Under the pieces are notes generated by a model. The model was not told the origin of the DNA. It saw only the letters and a program-made list of their open reading frames with translations, and did not search any database. Position numbers and translations under genes: made by a program. Shown piece after piece: positions 9,065 through 18,600 of a stretch of DNA of 45,294 nt; position 1 is the stretch's first letter, and every line of letters begins with the position of its first letter. Source of the DNA: Nostoc sp. TH1S01 (GTDB lineage: Bacteria > Cyanobacteriota > Cyanobacteriia > Cyanobacteriales > Nostocaceae); the NCBI GenBank assembly GCA_018993265.1, contig JAGKSW010000184.1, positions 1 to 45,294 of the forward strand. Reading direction: 5' to 3'.

Positions 9065-11656
9065 CTAAAACTCCACTGCAAATGTACCTAATACCGTCAA
9101 TGGTGCTGCGGGGAGAAGACTAAAACCATCTACTTCGTAATATTTAACGTCAAAGAGATTATTGATATTTAGACCAACTCTATAATTACTGCGACGATAA
9201 AAAACAGATGCGTCAGTTCTTAGATATGAGGAAACTGTGAATGTATTGGGTAAAGATACCTCACGTTCTGCTGCATATACTAACCCCAAGCCAAAACCTA
9301 AACCTTGCAAGTTACCATTTTGAATTTCATAAGTAGACCACAAACTGGCGCTGTGTTCCGGTACGCCTGCTGGTCGGTTTCCGATGGGAATCGCATTGTC
9401 TTCTGTAACAGCAGTATCTATATAGGCATAACTAGCAATTACCTTCCAACCTGATAATATTTCCCCAGCAATATCTAGTTCAATACCACGGCTTCTTTGT
9501 TCGCCTGTTTGAATGCTGAAGTTATTTCTATCAACTGGATCTGGTGTTAAAACATTCTGACGAGTGATTTGATACAATGCTAAAGTTGCTGACACCCGAC
9601 TGTCAAAAAAATCTTGCTTAATTCCTACTTCAAACTGTTCGCCAATTTGTGGTTTGAATTGTTCATTTGTCCGGCTTCTACTAAAGATTTGGGGAACGAA
9701 AGCATTAGTCCAATTGAAATAGACAGATGTAGATTGACTTGGCTGATAAACTATTCCAACTCGTGGCGAAAATCTGCTGTCTGTTTGCTCATTTACTACT
9801 GTATTAGTTGGACGGTCTTTAAAGAAAGAGTCAACCACATCAAAACGACCGCCTGCCAAAATTTTGAGATTAGGCAAAATTTCTATTAAATCTTGGACAT
9901 AAATGCCAATATTGTCTCCACCTTGCTCACCAGCAAAACTGAGAGTAAATTCTCCTGGTCTTGCACCATAAACTGGGTTAAAAATATCAATAGGAGCTAA
10001 AGGAGCTTCAAAAACATCATAGCCATATTTAAATCGAGCTAATTCTACACCAAATAAAACATTGTGACGTAAAGAACCTGTATTAAATTTTCCCGAAATT
10101 TCAGTTTGTGAGGAGTAATTTTCTGTTTTTTGCGCTCCTACAGAAGATGTCCTATCTAGTGTACGACCATCATCTCGTAAGGATATTGAATATATCCGAG
10201 CATTGCCAACTTCAGTATTATTAATAGTTGCATTTAACCCCTGTCTAAATTTCCAATTTTCACTAAACTGATGTTCAAAATTACCAGTAATTGAAGCAAC
10301 ATTTCCGGTAGTGGGATCGAGATTGGGTTCGCCAATAAACCTGTTAACTGGCAGTTGTAAAGATACGGGATTTAAAGGTAAACCTTTGTCAAAAATATAA
10401 CTGTAGTCGAGATATTCAAATTCAGTGGTCAAAGTTGTACGTGGACTCAGTTGCAGAGTCAAAACGGGAGCAATGAAAAAGTTTTCCCTAGAGACAAAAT
10501 CACGATAGCTGTTACTATTTTCATAAGCGACATTTAAGCGGTATAAAGCAGAGCGATCGCTTAACAGTGGCCCTGTAATATCAATACTAGGACGGTAAAA
10601 GTCAAAACTGCCAATGGTCAACTGACCTTGGTAAAAGGGACTGTCAAGCGGCTTTTTCGTGACTGTATTAACTAATCCACTCAAAGCAGAAGAACTACCA
10701 CCACCATAAAGAACTGATGACGGGCCTTTTAGTACTTCTACACGCTCAACGTTGCCAATATCACGAGGATTACCTTGATCCCGAAAGCCGTTGCGGAGGT
10801 TTTCATAACCTGCAAACAAACCGCGAATATTGTAACCGGATGCTGTGCCAAAACCGAATATCCGTTGCACTCCACTGACGTTATCTGTAAATTCGTCTAG
10901 ACGTGTTACTTGTCTATCTTCTAGTACCTGCCGAGGCACAACTTGAATAGATTGGGGAATGTCCCGTAGAGGTACGTCAATTTTTGTAGAACTGGGAGCA
11001 ATTTGTACGTTGTATTCGCCCTTTCTTTCACCTGTTACTACTAATTCAATAGGTTGCTCTTCTTGAGCAGAAGGTTGTTCTGGTGCTGTTTCACTACTAG
11101 GCTGTTCTTCTGTTTCAGGTGTCTGTGGTGGCGGTTGTTGGGATGTAGAAGATATCGCTGGTGTAATCCCGAAAACTAAACCTTCATCGCTGTCAAACAA
11201 TTCAACTTTTGGCGCACCTACTTCACCTGTCACTCTTAAGCGAATAGTCTTGCTATCTAGGTTTGTCACTGTTACTTCTGTAATTCCCGCGATCGCATTT
11301 TCTTGGCGGAAGGAGTCGCCTGTTGCTAGGCGCAGTTGAGTGTTAGGAATATCTGCAATAAAACTATTCCCTTCACTTGTCGTTGAGGTTTGTAGGTTAT
11401 CAGATGCAGAAGTTTCTAAAATGATTTCCAAACCATCATTTGTTGAGGAAAGACGCACTCCTGTTACTTGTATGACTTCAGTTTGTGCAAGCAGCCAGTC
11501 TTTCACACTGGTATAGGGAATCTCAATATCACTGAGTTGGGGGATATCTGTACTAGAAGTACCCTCTTTAACTACTTCCTGCGCCTTTACAGGTGCAATT
11601 GCTAACAAACAAATAGCTCCTACAATTCCCAAATCAAAAAACTGTCTTTGTTTCAA
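9065..11656 (-). CDS. AMIN-domain TonB-dependent siderophore receptor (FhuA type)
   Basis: This outer-membrane receptor would import a metal-siderophore complex using TonB energy. With the TTG start at 11656 it is 863 aa. That start has a GGAG site 7 bases upstream and gives a compact signal peptide ending APVKA. An in-frame GTG at 11686 would add ten residues and spoil the signal. After the signal come an AMIN domain (about 55-165), a Pro/Gln/Glu-rich linker, and a TonB-box-like IELVVTGE. The plug follows (about 225-335, with RDIPQSIQVVPRQVLEDR and VERVEVLKGPSSVLYGGGSS), then a barrel ending in the aromatic signature AVEF. AMIN-TonB receptors are typical of cyanobacteria. It is the first gene of the leftward operon and lies behind a Fur-box promoter, pointing to expression under iron limitation. 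Confidence 0.92.
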   Translation of the reverse strand: MKQRQFFDLGIVGAICLLAIAPVKAQEVVKEGTSSTDIPQLSDIEIPYTSVKDWLLAQTEVIQVTGVRLSSTNDGLEIILETSASDNLQTSTTSEGNSFIADIPNTQLRLATGDSFRQENAIAGITEVTVTNLDSKTIRLRVTGEVGAPKVELFDSDEGLVFGITPAISSTSQQPPPQTPETEEQPSSETAPEQPSAQEEQPIELVVTGERKGEYNVQIAPSSTKIDVPLRDIPQSIQVVPRQVLEDRQVTRLDEFTDNVSGVQRIFGFGTASGYNIRGLFAGYENLRNGFRDQGNPRDIGNVERVEVLKGPSSVLYGGGSSSALSGLVNTVTKKPLDSPFYQGQLTIGSFDFYRPSIDITGPLLSDRSALYRLNVAYENSNSYRDFVSRENFFIAPVLTLQLSPRTTLTTEFEYLDYSYIFDKGLPLNPVSLQLPVNRFIGEPNLDPTTGNVASITGNFEHQFSENWKFRQGLNATINNTEVGNARIYSISLRDDGRTLDRTSSVGAQKTENYSSQTEISGKFNTGSLRHNVLFGVELARFKYGYDVFEAPLAPIDIFNPVYGARPGEFTLSFAGEQGGDNIGIYVQDLIEILPNLKILAGGRFDVVDSFFKDRPTNTVVNEQTDSRFSPRVGIVYQPSQSTSVYFNWTNAFVPQIFSRSRTNEQFKPQIGEQFEVGIKQDFFDSRVSATLALYQITRQNVLTPDPVDRNNFSIQTGEQRSRGIELDIAGEILSGWKVIASYAYIDTAVTEDNAIPIGNRPAGVPEHSASLWSTYEIQNGNLQGLGFGLGLVYAAEREVSLPNTFTVSSYLRTDASVFYRRSNYRVGLNINNLFDVKYYEVDGFSLLPAAPLTVLGTFAVEF

Positions 11657-11832
11657 AATTTTTCTCCACACCACATTGCACACCACTACAACAGGGTATT
11701 ACTTGCGTTTGATCGCAAATAACTCCATGTCTGCTGTTGCAGGATGAAAAAGTAGTAAATCAAACTTTGCCAAGTTCAACCTACTCCGCTTTAAGAATTT
11801 TCAAAGATTTTTGTTGAAGTACTGCTGAGAAC

Positions 11833-11879
11833 TATAACGATAATCATTCTTACAATACCAAGCTTGTAAAAAAAGTCAA
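11833..11879 (-). promoter_or_regulatory. Promoter with overlapping Fur box for the uptake operon
   Basis: On the minus strand TTGACT (11879-11874) is followed after 16 bases by TATTGT (11857-11852), a fair sigma-70-type pair. Directly abutting the -10 box, 11833-11851 reads on the plus strand TATAACGATAATCATTCTT. It matches the Fur consensus GATAATGATAATCATTATC at 15 of 19 positions, including ten consecutive bases. A repressor bound there would cover the transcription start. The leader to the TTG start would be about 190 nt. Confidence 0.6.
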
Positions 11880-12664
11880 GCTCTTTATTGAAAATAAATA
11901 AATACAAATGGCATGAATGTAATTTTGTGGGCAAATTACCTATGAAAATTTAGATAAAATTGGATATATCAATGAAATCTTTGAGTTTCAAAAATATTAC
12001 TGAGCGTACCTAAAGCAGTTGTTTATTTCAAAAGACTGTCCGTCAAACTTGACTGTATGTTAAATAAAAATTAAAAAAATAATTTTTTTATATATTAAGT
12101 ATTAAATATTTACAAATCTACAAAACAATAATAACCAGATTTATTTAATATTATTAATTTATTTAATTGCTATATAAGTAATTAATAGTAATAACTTATT
12201 AATAATTGTATAACCAAGAGAAGCGTGTAATATATTGTTTGTTGAGGATTGCTGAGAATAGTTTTCGATATCAATTAGAAAATTTATCCTCCAAAAAAGT
12301 TTTGAAGGTAATTGCTAATAATCTGACAATGGACGGATTCAACTTTTTTTGCTTTCGTCTGATTCTTTACTGTTTCTCGTCCTAAAAAATAAGGCACAAG
12401 AAAAATATTGCGAGGTAATGTATCTTATCACGCTAAACACATCTTGTTTCTTAAATAAACATTAATTAAGACTAATTGCACCATTATATTTCTTGCAACT
12501 AGCAAGGAAAATCTCATTTTATGCTGTTATAAACATTTCTATTATCAAACTATTAGATAAACATTTTGAGATGATAAAAAATGTGTTTTCTAGTCGTTTA
12601 ACATTGCAACACCTGAATTTCAAGTGATTGATGACCTTGAACGCACAATTGAGAAGGTTCCCAT
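11880..12664. other. AT-rich divergent intergenic region
   Basis: This region separates the leftward uptake operon from the rightward biosynthetic operon. I found no credible gene in it. The stretch 12051-12240 is extremely AT-rich. A weak 12/19 match to the Fur consensus lies at 12254-12272 (GAGAATAGTTTTCGATATC), about 400 bases before the first biosynthetic gene. I do not regard it as established. The first biosynthetic gene has a good ribosome-binding site, GAGAAGG at 12651-12657, 7 bases before its ATG. Confidence 0.5.
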
Positions 12665-15600
12665 ATGAGCAAAAGCTTTTTCGAGTTACCAGTTGAATTT
12701 TCCACTTTGGTTGAACTGCTTCACTGGAGAGCAAGCAAGCAACCCCAACAGCAAGCATATACTTTTCTTGTAGATGGGGAATTGGAGGGTTCTTATTTAA
12801 CCTATGGAGAATTAGATTGGCAAGCTCGGCTTATTGCTACCTTATTTCAAAGCTGTGCAAAAAGGGGAGAAAGAGCATTGTTGCTCTACCCGCCAGGTTT
12901 AGAATTCATCGCTGCATTTTTTGGATGTCTTTATGCCGGAGTAATAGCGGTTCCTGCTTATCCGCCACGCTCAAACCGTTCCATGCCCCGATTACAAGCC
13001 ATCATTGCAGATGCACAGGCAACTATTGTCTTAACAACTACAAACCTTTTAACTGATATCAAGCGTCAGTTTATCCAGTTTCCAGAACTGGCAACTATGC
13101 AATGGCTAGCAACTGATCTGATTAGCAGTCAGGGAGAAAATAAATGGCAACAAGAAGCTACTCTTACCAGTGATACCTTAGCGTTGCTGCAATATACTTC
13201 AGGTTCTACAGCAGCACCAAAGGGAGTAAAGGTCAGTCATGGCAATCTTTTGCATAATCAAAAGCTGATCCAACTGGCAATGGAGCATACCGCAGAAACC
13301 GTTTTTGTCGGGTGGTTGCCTCTATTTCATGATATGGGATTGGTCGGGAATATGCTCCAGCCTTTGTACTTGGGAATACCCTGCATTCTCATGTCTCCTG
13401 TGGCGTTTCTGCAAAAACCTCTTCGTTGGTTACAAGCAATTTCCCGGTATAAAGCCACAACCAGTGGCGGGCCGAATTTTGCCTATGATTTATGCGTTCG
13501 TAAAATTACCCCAGAACAACGAACTACGCTGGATCTCAGTAGTTGGGAAATTGCTTTTAACGGGGCTGAACCGATTCGCAAAGAAACTTTAGAACAGTTT
13601 GCTGCCACCTTTGCTGAGTGCGGATTTCGCCGCGAGGCTTTTTATCCTTGTTATGGGATGGCAGAAACAACATTGATTGTTTCTGGTGGTAGTAAAGCGG
13701 CTCCACCAGTATTACAGTCGGTAAAGTCGTCAGCATTGGCACAAAATCAGATCATTCCAACGAGTACAGAAGAAGCTGATGTAAGGACGTTGGTAGGTTG
13801 TGGTCGTCCTTTGCCAGATTTAAAGATTATCATTGTTAATCCTGATACTTTAACACTTTGTCTACCTAGTGAAGTGGGCGAGATTTGGGTGGCGGGAGGT
13901 AGTGTGACTCAGGGGTATTGGTGTCGGACAGAACAAACTGAGTATACATTCCGAGCTTGCTTGAGAGATACAAAAGAAGGGACGTTTTTGCGTACAGGCG
14001 ACTTGGGATTTTTGTATGAAGGCGAACTCTTCATTACTGGTCGTCTGAAGGATTTGATAATTATCCGGGGGCGCAATCATTATCCGCAAGACATTGAATG
14101 GACGGTAGCTAAGAGCCACCCAGCACTACAAGCAGACGGTGGAGCAGCGTTTTCTGTTGATGTGAACGGCGAAGAAAGGCTAGTTATCGCCCAAGAAGTA
14201 CAGCGCAGTTATCTACGAAATTTAGAGACTGAGGAACTAGTAGGAGCTATCCGTCAGGCGGTTGTAGAAGGACATGAGGTGCAAGTTTATGCGGTGTTAC
14301 TTCTCAAACCAAGTAGTATTCCTAAAACTTCTAGCGGCAAGATTCAACGTCATGCTTGTTGGGCTGGGTTTTTGGCAGAAACTTTGGAAACAATAGCTAG
14401 CAGTATCCTAGAAAATGACCATCAAATAAATAGTCAAGTGGGCTTGAGTCGTGAAGATATTTTGGCATTGGAGCCATCACAGCGCCAGTCAAAACTAGAG
14501 TCTTATCTTCAACAACAAGTCGCTAGGGTGATGAAAGTATCCCTGAAGCAAGCAAATTCAAGGCAGCCTTTAGGTAGTTTGGGTGTTGATTCGTTAATAG
14601 CAATTGAACTTCAGCACACCATTGAAACTGATTTAGGTGTGGTTTTGCCAATGGCTTGTTTTTTAGGAAATGCCAGTATTGAACAACTAGCAATCAAGAT
14701 AATAGCGCAGTTAGAATCAAATTCGGTTAACGAACTCTCATCCCTTAATGCTGTTACCGAATATCCGCTTTCTCATGGGCAACAAGCATTATATTTTTTA
14801 CAGCAATTAGCTCCGGAAAATAGTGCTTACAACATTGCTAGGGCGGTGCTTATCGGGGGCGATTTAAATATTGAAGCGTTACATCGAGCTTTTCAAATAT
14901 TAGTCGATCGCCATCCTGGTCTACGTACTACTTTTATTACTAATCAAGGACAAACTGTACAGCGAGTCCATCAACAGTTACAAGTCTACTGGCAACAGGA
15001 AGATGCTAGCGAATGGGATGAATTATCTTTGAGCGATCGCCTGATTCAACTAGCTTATTCTCCCTTTGATTTGGAACAAGAACCGTTAATCAGAGTAGGT
15101 TTATTTATTCGCTCACCTCAAGAATATATTCTTTTGCTAGTAGTTCATCATATTGTGACAGACCTCTGGAGTTTGACTGTATTAGTGGATGAGTTAGGCA
15201 GGTTGTATGAGGCACAAAAAAACGGTATACCTCTAACTCTTCCTCCCTTGACCAAACAGTATGCTGACTACGTAAATGCTGAAGCACAAATGCTGGCAAG
15301 TCCAGAAGGTAAGCGACTTTGGGCTTACTGGCAAAAGCAATTAGCAGGGGAATTACCTGTATTAAATCTGCACACCGACCGTCCGCGCCCACCTGTGCAA
15401 AGTTACCGAGGGGCAACTTATACTTGTAAATTCAGTGCAGAACTCACACAGAAACTCAAAGACTTCAGCTGCGATCGCCAAGTCACCCTCTACATGACAC
15501 TGCTTGCAGCTTTTCAATCGCTGCTTTACCGCTACACAGGACAAGAGGATATACTCGTCGGTTCTCCTACCAGTGGCAGAAATCGAGCTGCTTGGGCGGG

Positions 15601-18600
15601 AGTTGTAGGTTACTTAGTCAATCCGGTAGTTCTTAGAGCCAGTTTCGCTGACAACCCTAGCTTTGAAACATTTTTACAAAAAGTCCAGCAAACAGTTTTA
15701 GATGCGTTTGCTCATCAAGATTATCCCTTTTCGCTGATAGTAGAACAGCTAGCACCTGTTCGTGATTTGGGGCGATCGCCTTTATTTCAGGTAATGTTTG
15801 TTTTACAAAAAGCCCAAATCGCACAGCAAGCAGGATTGGCAGCCTTAGCACTAGGTGAATCTGGAATAGGCATGAATTTGCGAGATTTACAGTTAGAAAC
15901 TTGGAGACTCGAACAGCAAATAGCGCAGTTTGAGTTAACCCTAATGATGGCTGAAATTGATGGGGTTCTAACAGCTTCTTGGCAATATAACTCTGACCTG
16001 TTTGATAGTAATACTATTACCCGTATGGCAGGTCATTTTCAAAGCTTACTGGAAAGTGCGATCGCCAACCCACTACAACCCATCGCTAAATTACCACTTT
16101 TGACAGATGCAGAACAGCATCAAATATTATCCGAATTTAGCCAACCCCAATCCAAAATCCGTCTTGAAAAGTTTGCTCAACGGGGGGGAACCCCCGCACG
16201 CAACTTTTCGCAAAATCCAAAATCTAAAATTGAGCGATGTCTGCATGAATTGTTTACAACTCAAGTAGAACAAACACCTCATGCTATAGCAATTACCTTT
16301 GCTGATGAACATCTAACTTACCAGCAACTCAACGCACGGGCAAATCAACTCGCGCACTATCTCCAAAACTTGGGTGTAAAGCCAGAAACTAAAGTTGGCT
16401 TATGCGTCGAACGTTCTTTAGAAATGATTGTGGGTATACTTGGTATTCTCAAAGCTGGGGGTGCTTATGTACCCTTAGATCCGAATTATCCCCAAGAGCG
16501 TTTGGCATTCATTTTAGAAGATGCAAATATCACGATAGTAGTAACGCAGAAGCAGCTAATCGAAAAACTTCCTACTTTTACAGGCTCCATTGTCTGCCTA
16601 GATCGAGTTAAACAAGAGAGAGAACACAACCCCATCAGCGAAGTTACAGCCGATAACTTAGGTTATGTAATTTATACTTCTGGTTCCACCGGTCAGCCGA
16701 AAGGCGTTTTGGTGAATCACTTCCATGTTGTGCGGTTATTTAGCTCAACTGACGAGTGGTTTAAATTTAGTAGTGGCGATGTGTGGACGCTGTTCCATTC
16801 CTATGCTTTCGACTTTTCTGTGTGGGAAATGTGGGGGGCGTTGCTGTACGGCGGACGCTTGGTAATCGTTCCCTACTGGATTAGTCGCTCTCCTGAAGCT
16901 TTCTATAATTTACTTTGTCAAGAGCAGGTAACAGTTCTCAATCAAACTCCTTCGGCTTTTCGTCAGTTGATGCGAGTAGAACAACAAGCTTCTAAACTTG
17001 CCTTGCGTCTAGTAATTTTTGGTGGGGAAGCCTTGGAAATCAAAAGCTTAAAGGCTTGGTTTGACCGTCATGGCGATTCACCGCAGTTAGTTAATATGTA
17101 CGGCATTACAGAAACTACTGTACACGTCACCTATTACCCTCTTACCAAAGCCGATATTGAACGCACCAACAGTATAATTGGTCGTCCAATTCCCGACTTA
17201 CAGGTGTATATATTAGATAAACATTGCCAACTCGTACCCATTGGAGTACCAGGAGAAATCTACGTTGGTGGTGCTGGTGTAACGCGGGGTTATTTGAATC
17301 GTCCCGAACTGACTGCTGCGAGGTTTAAACATTGCACCTTTGGAAATTACTCTATAAGGCTTTATCAAACCGGAGATTTAGGACGTTATTTACCTAATGG
17401 CGAACTTGAGTATTTAGGACGCATTGATGAACAAGTAAAAGTTCGCGGTTTCCGCATTGAATTGGGAGAAATTGAGGCGGTATTGCGCCAACATCCAGCT
17501 ATTGAGGAAGCTGTGGTTTTGATGCGAGAAACTGAGTTTGTTGGCGACATTCAGCCTAATACTGCTGTTACGGAACTGCGCCAGTTTATTAAACAAAATA
17601 AATCAGAAAATTTTAGCGATCGCCAATTAATTGCTTATTGCGTTTCTGCCCAACAACCTGCACCAACAATTACTGAATTGCGCCGTTGGCTAAAAAATCA
17701 GTTACCTGAATACATGATACCTGCGGCTTTCGTCATGTTAGATAGTCTACCTTTAACGCCTAATGGGAAAGTAGACAAACGAGCATTACCAAACTGCGAT
17801 CGCATCAGACCAGAACTAGATACAGCTTACATTGCTCCGACTACCTCAGTAGAAAAAGCATTAGCTCAAATCTGGACACAGGTATTGAGGATTGAACGAG
17901 TAGGTATCTACGATAACTTTTTTGAGTTAGGAGGAGATTCTATTCGTAGTATTCAGGTGCTAGCTAAATCTCAGGAAAGAGGCTTAAGTTTTTCTCTACA
18001 ACAACTTTTTCAACATCAAACGATTTATGAATTGGCGCAAGAAGTCAACATTGCAGAACCGAGTTATTTATGGAAGCAGAAAACAGAAAGATTCAGTTTG
18101 ATTGCTGCAAGCGATGGGCTACGCCCCGCCGTAGGCGATCGCCAAAAATTACCATTAGATATAGAAGATGCCTATCCTTTAGCGAGAATCCAGGCGGGAG
18201 TTATTTTTCATTCTCAATACAGCCCTGATTCGCCAATGTATCATGATATATTCTTCTACCAGTTGCGAGTTCGTTTTGATGTCGAATGTTTGCAACAAGC
18301 AATTCAGCAATTAGTAAATCGTCACCCAATTTTACGGACTTCGTTTGATTTAATCAACTTTAGCGAACCATTGCAACTAGTCCATGAGCAAGTGAGTGTA
18401 CCGCTACAGGTAGAAGATTTACGCTCTCTATCGCCAACTCAGCAAAAACAAGCAATTGACACTTGGATAGAAACTGAGAAACAGCGAAATTTTGATTGGA
18501 CTTGTCCACCAATGATTCGCTTCTTCGTTCATCGCCTCACTGACGAGTCTTTTTATCTCGTCTTGAGTTTCCACGACTGCATTTTAGATGGATGGAGTAC

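Noticed and set aside
12000-12240. Possible small RNA or promoter in the AT-rich divergent region, for example TTGACT near 12048
   Set aside because: AT-rich DNA gives such matches by chance. No terminator, stem structure or second box at good spacing supports it.
12519-12758. Minus-strand open frame of 79 codons in front of the loading NRPS
   Set aside because: It overlaps the well-supported start of the NRPS, has no recognisable domain and no ribosome-binding site. It is a shadow of AT-rich intergenic and coding DNA.
16149-16230. CRISPR-like direct repeats
   Set aside because: Only two 11-bp copies exist, around a hairpin inside a coding region. There is no array and there are no cas genes.
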